In this document: in pieces, positions 36,215 through 49,300 of the stretch
How the letters are laid out: each line of letters begins with the position of its first letter
Position numbering within the stretch: the first letter of the stretch is position 1
Assembly (NCBI GenBank): GCA_013397455.1
Contig: VYZB01000135.1
Span: forward strand, 1-64,000
DNA from: Crotophaga sulcirostris
Lineage: Eukaryota; Chordata; Aves; Cuculiformes; Crotophagidae
Length of the DNA: 64,000 nucleotides
Reading direction: 5' to 3'
Notes under the pieces: generated by a model
Told to the model about the DNA's origin: nothing
Databases searched by the model: none
What the model saw: only the letters and a program-made list of their open reading frames with translations
Program-made: the position numbers and the translations under genes

Positions 36215-39090
36215 TGAGATGATTTCCCTTCCATCCTAATTATCTACAACTAGCTAAAGGCATCTGAGTGATGGTTGAAGATGTATGTAAACTGAACAGC
36301 ATTCAAACACCCCCAGTGCTAATTCCAAGGCCAAGAACTTGAGCTGCCTGACAGAAGGGCAGTCCCCTTAGTAACAGTGACCTGAGTTTGAACAGAGGTC
36401 AAACACCTTTTGATCTGGAGGATATCAGAAAATAGTCAGATTGGAATTTCCTTCTGTTCTCTATTGGTTGCAGGGATGTAATCATGATGTCATCTAAGTG
36501 AAAGAAGACATTTCTGTGAAATGCTGCCTCACGTTCCACAGGCCTTAAAATCATTTCACACTAGGCAATTGGAAGTGAGTGCAGAAAAACTAATTTTGCA
36601 CCTCTTTCTCCACAATATACAGGAAGCCACTGAACAGTGATGATCACAGGCCATTGAAGTGTAAATGTCACTTGAATAGCCTGGACAGATGGGTCTTTTC
36701 ATGGTGAGATTAGACTATGCCTATATGTCCCGGGGAGAGAGCCATCCAAGACTTCTGTGTATGTATGGTAGCACATGCGATATCTTACGCCTTTTAGGTT
36801 CATAGATATAAGTAGGTCTTGTTCCTTGTTCAGAACGCTTGCATCTCTTGCAGGTACTTTTTTTTTTTTGATTGCTGCATTTGGAAAATGCAAGGATTTC
36901 TTGACAAGCTCAGTGAGGGTCCTAGAGATGAACAGCTGTTCACATTAGTGAGGACATTCCCCCTCTCCTTTCCACTAGTTTCTCCCCAGCCCCCTCACGC
37001 ACACCACATCTTTCATGAGATTCCTTCCAGTGCAAGACAGGTCCCGGGGCCATTCCCCTCCATCCTGCACAGCTCTCAGCACTAATCCCAGTGGCTGCAG
37101 ACTTTGTCACTGCCATGTGTCTCAAATGCTTATCATACTTGGCTGTCTCATTGCCTTTCAAGGATCTGTTCGGAATCTGATTAATTACTCAATGTTTACA
37201 AAGCACTTTGAAGATTAAAGGAACTGCAATGTCAATGGTAAGTACCGTGATTACTTACTCTTCTGGCTTCCCTCTCTTAGTCCTAGTGGAGAAAAGTTGG
37301 TGACCAGCTAAATTTTGATCTATGAACACGAGATGGTATTTGGCCTGGGGAATTCCACAGCATGTGACACACACGCTCTGTGTGTTGTCAAACCAAGGAA
37401 GCTCACATTTAATTTCTGTCATCACATCCTCATGTGGTGGCTGAGACTGTTCTCAGGTAGGCAAAATATTTCAGTGACCTGTATTTAACAGCCAAATATC
37501 CCTCTTTTTACAAATGTTATTTTCTTACTTGGCTGAGGACAAGAATTAATTCCCAGTTTTTGAGAGGCTAGTCAAGGAGGACACATAGGGTGTCTCCCAG
37601 TACACAAAAGCAAAACTTTGTCCAAGCAGTCTTCAAAGCAACTGGAACAATCTGAAAAACTTGGGGATGAGTCAGGGAGATATAACATGGATATGGTATC
37701 AGCAAGAATGAGGAAGAAGCAAAGTGATGTAAAAGACAAAGGAAGAACTTTAAAGAGATGGTTAGAGGAACTTTCACTTCTGTGTGAACACTGTGTCCCA
37801 AGATGAGTAGCTGAAGGTGACCAAAAGACTCCTACCCAAAAATACAGTGTCCTCATCAGAAAAAGATATACTGTAGTTGGTTTATGCTGCTTCATTCTTG
37901 CTCCCTAGCAGATCAGACTATAATCCACACCTCAAACACCAAAGTTACAGAAACTTCTAGATGATTGCCATGATGACTTGAACATATTTGGGAATTACAC
38001 TAAGTTTCCATTTCTTTTCACAGCACTTAGTACACGGAATACGTAATTTGCTTCAAATCAGAAACAGCCTTTCTCCAAATTTCAGCCTTAATCCAAGGCT
38101 TTCCAAAGATAGACTTAAAGAGAGATATTATCCCTTGAAAAATGAACACTTTTCCTTGAGGCAATAGATGAGAACTTCCTTAAACCAACTCAGCTCTGAG
38201 CTTACCAGGTAGTCTGGCACAGCCTCTAGCTCTTTTGGCTGCGACTGCAAATCTTCCAATAGCTACTGAATGAGTGGAAAAATGTCAACTTTGATTTAAA
38301 AAAAGAAAACATTAACAAACAGATCCTAATTACACAGTGGACTGAAACACTCGTGCCAGCATTACCAATAAGTGAAAGAAATAGTTTTCATATTATAAGG
38401 TGCTGACTGCTACACAGTTTAACTGTAAGCATAAAATGTAATTAGCTGCAAACAGGTAGGAATGCTCTTGCTGAGTTCAATTATAAGAGCAAGCTCATGG
38501 ATACACAAAGAAGTTTGGTATGTCTGAACATGCAATGCACATTCAACTTGCCTAGAGCCAAAAGCATGACGTATTTGAGCCCTAAATCACTCCCCTGAGA
38601 CCACACTTAGACCCATGGCTGTGGAAATACACTACAGACAGACTTTGACTGTTTCACAATTGCAGTACTCCAGAATAACCTCTTCTGAATCAGATGGAAA
38701 GCCATGTTCCAAATGAATTTTTAAAGAAAGCAGTTAAAACTCTCTGCTGTAGCAGAGGTGACAATTTGCACCATTAAATGCAATTGTCTTTTGAGTAGTC
38801 CCATACAACATACATGAAATTCAGAGCTCCATCTGCACATATGTAAGGAGGATGCAGGCATTTAAAGGAGTTTCTTGTTTGATGACGGCTGAAGTGCAGT
38901 TCCTCAATGACAAGTGCTAGTGGATTTGTCATTTAGAGCTGCATCTGTCTTTGGCAACTGGAAGCAGAAGTCCATCTGCCAGAAAAGGTTGGGTAAATCT
39001 CTTTGCAGGCTGCCATTTTGTGAGCAAGGGTGCATACATCCCCCTTGGTGACTCCTCCCTAAAACCATTTTTATAACCTGCCAGCTGTTC
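36215..39090. other. Unique noncoding sequence, nothing identified
   Basis: No repeat family or gene was recognised. A 13-base T tract lies at about 36857-36869. Overlapping short open frames near 36819-37218 and 37568-37895 have no domain. Confidence 0.5.
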
Positions 39091-39096
39091 CAGCTT

Positions 39097-39149
39097 TTGG
39101 ACTTGATTATCTTAGAGGCCTTTTCCAATCTTAATGATTCTATGATTCC
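39097..39149 (+). mobile_element. CR1 LINE 3' tail, older copy
   Basis: The core 'ttggacttgattatcttagaggccttttccaatcttaatgattctatgattcc' is the avian CR1 3' end with its closing ATGATTC-type octamers. It is more diverged than the tails at 147 and 500 and belongs to a different tail subtype (gattctat rather than actgtgat). Only the extreme 3' end is recognised; the body upstream is absent or unrecognisable. Confidence 0.85.
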
Positions 39150-39151
39150 TT

Positions 39152-39880
39152 TCTCTGACTCATCCTCCAATTATGCTTTAGGAGAGAAAACCCTGAACAC
39201 ACTTACATGTACACATATGCACGCATAGCCATGGGGAAGATGAGGAGGACAAGAAGGCATCCCCTTAACAGTGCAGACTGGTATTGTTCTGGTGAAGAAA
39301 TACTCTGGCAGCAAATCACAAAAAACTCTGGGAGGTCTGCTGCAGCAGCAATGGAATCTGCAGTTTGGCATTTTTCCCTTACATATCCTCTTCCTCTTTC
39401 CTTCATTCCTCCTAGACCTCCCCAGCTTTAAAACCATCCTCTGTGTGGAAGAAGGGTAAAATGTATGAAGAGAAGTAAAAGACACAAACCACAGTGAACA
39501 ACCTTCTCAGAATGAACTGGAACAAAATTCCACTCTTAATTACATTAATATTAAAAGACTGTCTGGAAGATACTTTATAAGAACAATTCTTTCTGAACAC
39601 TTCAATAGATGAGCATGGTTTTCCTTTTCTTATTTCAGAGTGCTCTTTATTAACTTTTAAAATGTTTTAATTGTTTCTAATGTTTCTTCTAAGAGGAATT
39701 TCTTGTAATGGAGGAAAAATGTTTGGTTGAGCTTTTTCATGAGTAATTCTCAATGGAAATACTCATCATTAGAAATCTGACCTTACATTTAAAGAGCTGC
39801 AAGGAAAAAAAGCATAATTAATTAGTCACATTATTTTTCCTCCAGCATATTTAAAAAATTAGCAACCAGAGAATGAAGAA
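39152..39880. other. Noncoding sequence, nothing identified
   Basis: Overlapping open frames of up to 104 codons (39171-39485 minus) occur, but they share the same DNA on both strands and show no domain. The 3' half is AT-rich without a recognised repeat. Confidence 0.5.
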
Positions 39881-39884
39881 GATG

Positions 39885-39970
39885 GGGGCCGATCCTGCAG
39901 CCCTTTCACATGACAGTTGTTGCACTGATGCTTCTGGGAATGCACACAGGGACAGCAGGATCAGGCCCTT
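39885..39970. mobile_element. Short palindromic amniote repeat
   Basis: The left end ggggccgatcctgc pairs with the complement of the right end gcaggatcaggccc with one unpaired base, giving an inverted-repeat element of about 85 bp. 'ggcc(t)gatcctgca' ends are ones I associate with small palindromic elements scattered through amniote genomes. A further 'gatcaggcctt' occurs at about 40012, so a second partial copy or a tandem arrangement may be present. Confidence 0.55.
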
Positions 39971-40184
39971 AGGTATAAGCCAAGCATAAGTAAGGCCTTC
40001 AGATAGGCAGAGATCAGGCCTTCATAATATTTTAAGCATTCTTATTCCCCATTATAGTCAATGCAAGTGAAAGAGGCTGTGTGGGCACTCTAGTTGGTAC
40101 CTGATTAAAAATCATCAGCATTTTACGGCAAGTGGACCTACCTTAGCAACTGGCAGCTCTCCCAAAAATTCAAGGCACTGATTC

Positions 40185-40300
40185 TCCACCACCTCACACA
40201 CCAGTTCTATGTCTGTGCAATTCTATTGATTTTAATTGTGTGTCATATCAGCTTACTCCAGTGTAACAGAGCTAAGAAGCAGGTTCTGATATCTAATCCA
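40185..40300. repeat. Possible second palindromic amniote repeat
   Basis: 'actgattctcc' near 40189, 'attgattttaattg' and 'cttactccagtgtaacagagctaagaagcaggttctgat' follow, in order, the pattern of old repeats containing 'gattctc...acaccagtgtaactgag.tcagaatc'. Symmetry between the ends is weak. It could simply be unique sequence. Confidence 0.3.
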
Positions 40301-40754
40301 CAAGCAACTGTACTTCAAGTATCTCTTTATTTGCATTCCTACCCTGAGGCATCATTTATCCTGAGAACCATTCAGTACACAGGATTTTAGAGTTTTATGC
40401 TCCTGACATTTCAACATTCCAGTAAGTACCTCTTCCAAAAAAAAAAATAAAAACAGCATTTCATGATAGGAACTGTGTTTGAGATTTTGATCTGAGCCTT
40501 GGGATTCAGTTGTGATGTCTGCTCACTCCTATCTCACACATATGGAAAAACCTTTAATGCTTCGAAAATCATCAGTTTAGAGATTTCCAACTATCATTTC
40601 ATTCTCACTGTTACAGAGATACAATAGCAACTTTACGGCTGCCCAGCTCATGCAATCAGAAAACAATTCAAATTTAGGCCAAAACTCTATCTGTTTGGCG
40701 GGTAGAGCTGTAACTGGAAATCTGCATTAAGTGCTAACACTTCTTTGAAAATTA

Positions 40755-40805
40755 AGGTACATTCCTCTCTCCTTTACTTTCTCACATTTAAAATGAAGAC
40801 AATGC
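40755..40805 (-). repeat. Possible MIR-like fragment
   Basis: 'cctttactttctcacatttaaaatgaagacaatgcaactt' resembles the complement of the MIR/L2-type 'ctcagtttccccatctgtaaaatgaggacaat' block. Only about 40 bases align, so the call is tentative. Confidence 0.35.
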
Positions 40806-40809
40806 AACT

Positions 40810-42555
40810 TTCTTTCCCCCCCTTTTGTTGGCTTCATTTAAATCTTGAAATCAGGAATTCTTTTGGTCTGGGTATGGTCTAGAAACTCCAGCTTCAGCAG
40901 TAAAACACATTATTGCCCTCATCTGTCCTCATCCAGGACTACCATTCCCTCAGCAGAGTTTTTGAATACAAGGTACATGGGTGTTCCCCCTGATTGTTTC
41001 AATGCAAAGTCTAGGCTCAGATCAAACCCAATTTTCATCATTAGCTGAAATGGGAGGTTGAGGTGACACAGTTCTAATCATTTCATAGAGGGCACTGCTC
41101 CCAGCTCTGGTTTGGAGACAACTCCAAAGCAACAACATCACTGCAACCTGTCCTATACCAAGTGCCTTTTTATAGCTTGTGGATTTGAGATCTCATGTGA
41201 GGTATCTTTAGAGGCTACTCTGGTGAAACTGGTACTATTTCTAACCCAGGCAATACAACACAACAGGCACTTTCTATCCTGGAAACCGTATAAATGGTTT
41301 TCAATATTTCTATTACCAACAAATATTTTCTAGTTCTGGAATAGCTTATAAAATGAAAATATTTCAGAAAAAAATTAATGTGCTGAAATTATTACAAAAC
41401 CCAGCACAGAAAAAGCTTTCAACATTCAACAATATCGAACAAAATATCCAGTGTGAGGATATTAAAATTAAGTTTAATCTAACGTAACCATTTCAGAGTC
41501 TCCGATTCCAACTACACACTATCAAGAAAAGATGACTGACAACAGCAGCAATCAAATATTGTAATTATCTAGGTTTCCTTTCTCTCTCTGGTGAACCTGT
41601 TTTCTTTTCTTTATTGATACTGGTAGCTTTACTTATGATTCAACATGCATTTTTTGTCTGAGATTGATATCTGGCCAATGATCAAAATGCAAAGAATTGT
41701 TACAGACTGAAAAAAAAAAATCTATTCACTCTGAGAAACAGGAAGACTAGCCTTTGGATGATGTTAATCAGCCTAATTCCACTCACTCAGAAGGAATTAC
41801 ATAATTTACACCAGCTCAGGATGTGGTTCACCATTTTAAATTAGGATCTTGGTTTATTTAATGTCTTATTGCAGAGCTCTGAGACTGCAAAGCCACTCTG
41901 TCCTTACTTTTATCTATTTACAGATAAGAATGTTTCCTTAAAACAGCTTCAACTGCCACAGTTAAAATCTTAAAACCTGCTTAGGTCTAAAGTTATTACT
42001 TCCTGCCGGGAATGTCTGAAAGGAGTTGGAATATTAATCTCTTCAAATAGGTCTCCTGGGAATATATCAGTGTTTTTCCTCAATAGGATGCTTTCTGTAG
42101 AATTTGATAATCCCTGGCATTTTCAGCATTCTACACAAAATATTATTCTTAAGGAGTTTCCTATTATACAATAGCTTTAAAATGATTGGAAAGGACTGAC
42201 AGCCAGTTCTACCTTTACTCCAAAGACAAATTGTTTTTTCTTCATCTTTAACAGCAATAAATGTAGGATTTCTAAAAGAACTGTTTAAAAAAAGGTTACC
42301 AATACGAAGTCCTCTGTTTCTTGGCTGTGTGTAACTCAGTTATTTGTTTTTTTTTTAAAAAGGCTATACTTTCTAACTTCTCTCATCACAGATTGTTTTG
42401 TGTATTTGGTCCTACACCGTTTCTTCTTGGTTGTTATTTGTACCATACCTAAGTTCCTCTCAAACATTCAGCTATCCATCCTACTGCTGGAAACATAAAA
42501 TCTCTCTCTCCTGCAAAGCCATAGTTCCAAGAATTCACAAGTTAGAAAAGAGTCT
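40810..42555. other. AT-rich noncoding sequence, nothing identified
   Basis: No gene or confident repeat. Short A and T homopolymers occur (about 41710-41719, 42348-42356). Confidence 0.5.
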
Positions 42556-42560
42556 ATAGT

Positions 42561-42690
42561 TCAAAGATTTAAAAGTCAGCAGGGACTGTTTAGTCTTATC
42601 TTCTACCTTCTAGGCAGGCATCAAGTTCCACCAAGAAATTCCTGTATCTGCTCAATAACTTCGGGTCGGGTTCCAGCTCTAATTCACAAA
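42561..42690 (-). mobile_element. Ancient CR1-like LINE fragment
   Basis: 'agcagggactgtttagtcttatcttctaccttctaggcaggcatcaagttccaccaagaaattcctgtatctgctcaataacttc' follows in order the old amniote CR1 complement I recall (gactgtta.gatcatctagtctgacctcct...caggccatagaacttcacc.agtaattcctgcatc.agcccaataacttc). The 77-codon minus-strand open frame across it is a by-product of this relic. Confidence 0.5.
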
Positions 42691-42699
42691 CAACTGGCC

Positions 42700-43140
42700 T
42701 AAATGTATGGTCCACTAGTTGTACCAGCAATCCACACCTGCTCAGGAAAACATGCTCTTGAAATGTGCTTTCAGCTTGAAAACAACTAGAAGCCTGTAAA
42801 CAGCAGTATCGGATGAAGCCACAAAACATTTAGGGCTCCTTATAATAGTTGGTTCAATAAGGTATGGGGAACACTGAGAAGCAGCATGATTTTTAAAAAG
42901 ATATTCAGTCTCAAAGACAATGTTCAGAGATGTAAATGCCTTATCCTGTAATCACAGCTGAAAGACAAAGAAGTCTTCATTCAACGAAGAGCACTGCCTA
43001 TTCGCACATTCTGTATAGAGGTTCTCACACACTGCCAGACATTCTCCTGTTTCTCAGTTGTGGTCATTTCAAAGTAGCTGTGCTCAAGTATTGAACTGTT
43101 TATTATCACTTTCAGCAACCCATATATTTCAGGCTAATGA
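42700..43140. other. Noncoding sequence, nothing identified
   Basis: No repeat or gene recognised beyond a possible continuation of the CR1-like relic. Confidence 0.45.
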
Positions 43141-43370
43141 CAAAACTCACCATTCTCACTTTATGCAAATTAAGACAGTAAATGTATTTCATTGTGTTCT
43201 AATTGTGTGATAAGTTCACATTTTTAATGTTTTTTTTCATATTCACTTTCATTTCCTTTTAGCTGATCTAATTTATTAATTAATCAGCTGTCTTGAAATA
43301 TAATCCAGCCACAGTGTATTTCATTTAATGCAATTAAAAACCCTGAATGTTTTCTGGAGGGAATGTTTCT
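43141..43370. promoter_or_regulatory. Candidate conserved noncoding element with octamer and palindrome
   Basis: Carries an ATGCAAAT POU octamer at 43163-43170. An inverted repeat agctgat (43261-43267) / atcagct (43283-43289) flanks an AT-rich TTTATTAATTAA core, with an overlapping CAGCTG E-box at 43285-43290. Further TTAATGCAATTAAAAA motifs lie near 43326. The combination of POU, homeodomain and bHLH motifs in about 180 repeat-free bases is enhancer-like. Conservation is not tested. Confidence 0.36.
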
Positions 43371-46300
43371 CAAATGGAGTAGGTCTTCCCTCTGGGAATT
43401 GCTTAACAATTTAGAGCATTGTAAACCAGAGAAGACTGTTCTCACTGATGAGTAATTTTGTTTGTCGATACTTTACCCATACAGAGCTCTTTTCTGGGCT
43501 AGACGAAGAACAAAATTCTGAAATCTTTACTCAGTTATCGAGTACATCTTTCACTGAACTCATTCCCTGCAGTCCTTGGTACTGTTATTTCCTTCTCAGT
43601 TTACACTGAAACAAATTCCTAACGAGTTCAAAAGAACATCAGCTAAGTAAGGTAACAGTGACATTCACCCAATGCAGGAGGCCAGCACCCACTCCAATCT
43701 ACTACATCAGTCTACTTTTAACCCTCAAATCATATTTTAAATTGAAACTGAGTGGTGGCTTGAGTCCTGTGTTAAAGACATATGAAACAAATAATATTAA
43801 ATTTCCTGAACTGAGGGACCATGATCAAATTAAACTTAAAAAAAAAAAAATATGGCTGTTTATCCAGCCAAAACCACTGCCTGTTGAGACACTCATCAGT
43901 ACAGCAGAATATTGTGATATTACAATTATTTACAATGCTGAGATCATGCCACAAACAGAGGGTTAGGGCCTCCGTTGTATAATAATGAACATTGGGATTA
44001 TATTGTGAAGTACGTAAGGGAAAGAGAACAGGGAAAGACATATTAGTCATGTACTACGTACATTTGCCCTGTCTGTTACTTGCCTGTCATTAGTCACCGG
44101 GTAGTAAATGAACTTCAGATGAAATGGTCTTAAAAAACTTTAGCTAACCCATGGCCAACAGCATACACATAAACTGCAGCTAGCAGAAGGTCCAATTTTG
44201 GTTTTACTGAAGTGGGGGAATTTTTTATCCAAGATCAAGAATGGGCCAATAAAAATAAATCTCTAGTACCAACTTGCACAAATCTGCAGCAGTTCAATTT
44301 GCTGCTCCAAATTAGGACCTGCACATTCTTCAGTTACACTGGAAACAAATAGTTGGCCGGGTCACACTTTTTTTTTCTTGTCAGCCAGTAGCTGCATTGC
44401 TGTAAAAGTAGATCTTTCAATTCCCAGGCATCATTAAGTCACAGAGTGGCTGCTTTCAAATTGCATTAAATTGTTTAATAGTTATTACCTGCTCTAGGAA
44501 AGGAAGGTACTTTCTAGATTATCATGGGTATGGCTAGCATATTAGTTTTGCAGCCACTCAGTTTTCAAGTTAGCATTTTCTCTATATTGCCTTGATTATA
44601 GTCTTAAAAAGAAATCTAAACTGTGCCATTGCGGTCAAACTCAAAAAATGTCTGTCATCTAGAAGATTCATTTAGAACTGCTGAATACTGGGGATGGAAA
44701 AAAGAAAAAAATCCAATCCACCTTGCCCTGGACGCCTGAAATAATTATCTATCTGTTACACTTGCATGCTTTCTGTCTTTCTATTTTATTCCTGCAGTCA
44801 TCACTAAGTTCCATTTAAATTTTAGCTGTCATCTCTAATACCTACCTTTACAAATATAATTCATTTAATTAGCAAATTATCTAGTGGCTTTTTTAACTTT
44901 TTTCCCCTCAAGGCTTATTAAACATTTGCCAGGAGCATCTTCACAGAAAGCACACCACATGTATGACAGTTATTCGAAGATCTCAGATCCACATTCCTTA
45001 TTTCATAATCCACCTGGGTTAGCAAAGCTAGGCAAAGCAAGTCTCTCACAGACGTACAAACTTCATTTAGCACATTTACCAACAGACAAGGATGGGGTAC
45101 ATGCACTGCACTGGGTTCTTCTGTGCACTCAACAGAACATGCAAGACTTTACATCATGGGAACTCCATGGTCAACATATTAGTTTAATCAACACAAGGAG
45201 ACAACATAAAGTATTTCACAGTTTTAACTAGCAGAATGTCTGTAAATCCTCCACCATCTAAAGCACAAATTCCAATCCAAAGAAGATGGAAAGGGCTGTC
45301 CTAGTGGATATCGGCCCCGAATTTGAGCGCCTTAAGATTGTCTAAACCAGGTACAATTCTGCTGAAGTCATTGCCCAGTATGGGAGGCTACATGAAGGAT
45401 TATCCTTAGAGCAGTGGAGCCACAGTCTTACAAAGGGCATCACAAAGCCACCCTGAAGACCAGACTCACTGCTGTTAAGGACAGCAAACTTGGAAGCTTA
45501 GGTCAGATACAGCATCTGGACCACTGTGCCTGCATGCTGCTACCAGACAAGGTGCTGTGTGAAACAAGTTCAGGTCATCTGCAAAGCAGGACTCCCTAGG
45601 TGGGACATATCATGTGCAGCAGACCCGCCAAGCACAAGGTCAAAACAGCTGCTTAGACTGCAGCAGCCACCTTGTGCTTTTTTCAGCATGTCCAGTCACA
45701 TGGAGAAGTGTTTGTGCAGGTGTACTGCCTGCCATCAACAAACTGCACAAATCAAGCCTAACATGCTGCAAGAAAACTGAGGGAATCTAAGTGCCTCTTG
45801 CAGAGCCCCAGATGGCAGGTGGGACCAGTACAGTGATACCACAAAACCTGACACAGGATTTGTTTCCACCTCTCTCACCCCACAACTGATCCTCCCCTCA
45901 AAACAGGAAAGCAGAGAATTTGACATATCAGCTCACTTCTTCGATCTAGGAATAGGAGATGGAAAGTCTGGCCCTCTTGCTACTCGTCTTCAAACAACAA
46001 ACCAGAACTAAACCAAGGAACTATGTCTAGTGGCAGCTGCCAAGTTTCATGCAATGCTGATTCCAAGGAATATCAGTGTCACTGTCCTCACAAGAGCCAG
46101 TTGTCCTTTATTTTTACAGCCATTTCTCATAGATTGTGAGCACACTGCAGAAAAACTACAGACCTAACGGCTTAGCCTTAAAAGCCTCTAGATGGTATAT
46201 GGCAACAGATTGCCTGTATTTACATTCAAAGTCAGATCACAGGCTGTTTAGCAAAAGGACCTCATTTACTGTATTAAATTCATCCCAATCATTTCTGTGT

Positions 46301-49300
46301 ACCTGAAGACTAGGATGCTACAGATGCATGGGAAGAGAGTTCAGGAGTTGACCACCTAGAGCTGAAGACCTTACTTGCAGGAGAAAACAATTAAATAAGC
46401 AATATTGTAGCAATGTTGAAAACCCAGAAGTCATTAAAGGCAAACAGAATTATTTTAATAGTTTTTTCTATACTTGCCTGTAGAAGACAGCTGGTTTTTA
46501 AATTTAATCATCTTAGAGCAGATGACTTCATCATACATAGTAATGGCGGCATTCACCACCAGAGAGCTACTAGTTTGAATGCACTGATGAGAGACCCTCA
46601 ATTTCATGAAGAAAAGTGAATACAAGGGAGAAGGATGTCAGCATGGTGCAAACGAGAACTTTTGTCTGCTGCATACTCCAGAAATATCCATTCAAATGAG
46701 AAGGATGAAAAAATTTTAAAAATATGCTCAATTGAAAAGAAAGATTTACATTCTACCTGATCTCTGAATTTTAAGTTTGGGATAAGATCAACTTCCCATT
46801 CTTTGTAAAGAACACCCTTTGTTGCTCCTTAGAAATGCAAACAATTCTGGGATAGCAAAAACTGGAAAATGCCACTAGGGGTGGTCCTGCACATCACTTG
46901 CTTGGATGCTAAATAGGGCTGAGCACCTGAAATGAGATGAGTTTTTATGTGAGACAGCAGTCCAAGAGACAACAAAGCCTTCTGCTAAGGAGTTGTGGAT
47001 TTTAATAGAGTTGGCAAAGTAGTAAGTGAAACGGAAAAAGAGGAGAAGACAGTGTATGAGTGTCTGAGTAGCATAACACTATCCCAGGCAAAACACAGGA
47101 GGTCGTATTACTTTCTAAGCTAAGCTTGCAGAAGGCAATGTGGTTAATGAGAGCTATATCTGGCCCCTGGGCACAGCTGTCCTCTGTGGCAGAGCACAGG
47201 CTCTTGAAAAAGCACCGATTCCCTCTGCTAACTCATACAAACAATTCTGCTGGAAACAGAGTCAAGTTGGATCTCTTGTAGACCGAGTATTGAGGTTACC
47301 AAATCCTGCCATGCTAAAAGGAAGGCAAGCACTGCAACAACAGCTGTTCCTAACAGCTTTGTTACAAATTTATGAAGTGGAAGTCCTGACACAGAAACCC
47401 AAGATGAAGTCAACTCCCTTACTCTGTCAAGTGCATATTTTTCTCATTATTCAACACTTAACAGGGATGACAGCCAAGATTAAATAGTCACTCATCTTCT
47501 GCACCATTATAGCTCCTGCATGATTGCTTCAAATTAAATCTAACAGTCAATGAAATAGTCAATATTTAATTTACTCATTGCAGGTGGCGATTTAGCTCCA
47601 GTTACGATATCATTTAATGACAGAAATATTGGTATTTATCACTTTTTATGAGTCTTCAGAAGATATGAGGTTCCTTCATTAGGCAAAATGTCCATGCAGC
47701 TTTAAGTCATATGTCACTCCTAGAGAGTGTGGATTTTGAACACTAAGGGCGTGTTCCTTTTCCCTGCTTTTCTGGGTGCTGACTACCAGTGAAGAGGCGT
47801 AAGTGTGTTGTGTGAGTCTCCAGAGACCTAGTAAGCTGATCGTGACAGCACCTACACTTCTCCTAAGAGCACCCACTGACTAGCTAGTGGCACAGAACAT
47901 TTAGATTTAGAAGAACCTAATATACCAATGACAGTCCAAGGCAATCAGGGTTAATTCCTACTCTTTTTACCTCACTGGCTTACTTACATAAAAGCCATTA
48001 CACAAGTAGGGGGAGTCCAACCAGAAACATTTTGGTGACATTCATTACTGACCATTTGACCACTTAGGAGTTCATCAGCTGAAGACAGATCATTTTTTGC
48101 TCTGCTTCCAGAGAAGAAAAAAAGCAGCAATGTTATTGCTCTCTTTTAATGAACAAACTATGAAACTCCTCCCCCCCTGAAAAATAGGGTTTCTCCACAT
48201 ATCATCAGTTACTGCAATATAGGAAACCTCATTATATCTGCTGCGAACAGTTTAGTTCTTGCTTAAAAGTCATAAATTAGAAAGAAAAAGTGCAACTAGG
48301 TTTAGCATTCTACTTTCTGAGGGACTGAGGACCAAGTCTGCCTTAATTCCCACACACCTCAAAGGAGTATTTGCCTGTATAAAGACCAGTATTCAAGTAA
48401 CTCTCCCGGGGGCAGGAGTGAGGAGATATTTGCAGGGGAGGTGGAGGCTAGCAAGCAGCTGATGAAACCTGGTACAGAGCATTAGCAGACAAGCACAAAG
48501 ACTTCAGCCCTTCTTTCCCCTTGAAAAGCTACAGAAGCTCATCTGTGTTTTGGGACCAAGGCAGCTTTGTAGGGAGATGCCGGAGGATGGCCCCTACCAT
48601 CCCCTAGTCCCCTATGAATTGCTGCCTGCAGAAAAATGCAGCGGAGTTTTTCCAATATTGCCTTGAACAGGGTCCCTTCTGCACTGTGAATACTGGCAGC
48701 ACATTATTTGGACGCAGGCTCAGCTGCAGCCACATGTGCAGGGGCTCCGCTCTTCCCTTGCTCCCCACTGGTTAGAAGAGAGAAATACTGTGCTCACAGC
48801 AGCCACTTGCAAGCAAGGCTACCCAAACCGAGATGCTAGCACTTAGAAAAGTGTCCTCTCAATCTGCCTGCAAAGTAAGAAACAGTTCAGCCCTAAGACA
48901 ACATTACAACCTGTGCAATTACACAGTAGATGAAGAAATTTTCAGGACATGTGCTTTTGTTTCCTCTAAGTGATTTAGTTAAAAATCTGCTTTGGGATTA
49001 ATTTGGGTAACAATCTGCTTTGCTAATCATGTGTTTGCATATACTTGTTTGGTATTCCATGTGTTGTGTATGTCATTACTGAGCACACAGTTATCATATT
49101 TTGCTTTCTGTTAATGTGTAAAGGCACACTTCACAAAAAAAATCTCTGAAATTTTGTCCTTATTTTCCATCACAAACACTTCAATCAGTTGGTCCTGTCA
49201 CAATCATTCCTCCCAAACAAAAAACTTTTTCTGGTTTTCATTTCAAAATTTCTCTCTTTATATTTTTGAACACAACCAAAAGTATTTCTAATCTTTATTA

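Noticed and set aside
44884..45231. 115-codon plus-strand open frame
   Set aside because: Begins in an AT-rich region with a pyrimidine tract; no recognisable family; overlaps a minus-strand open frame.
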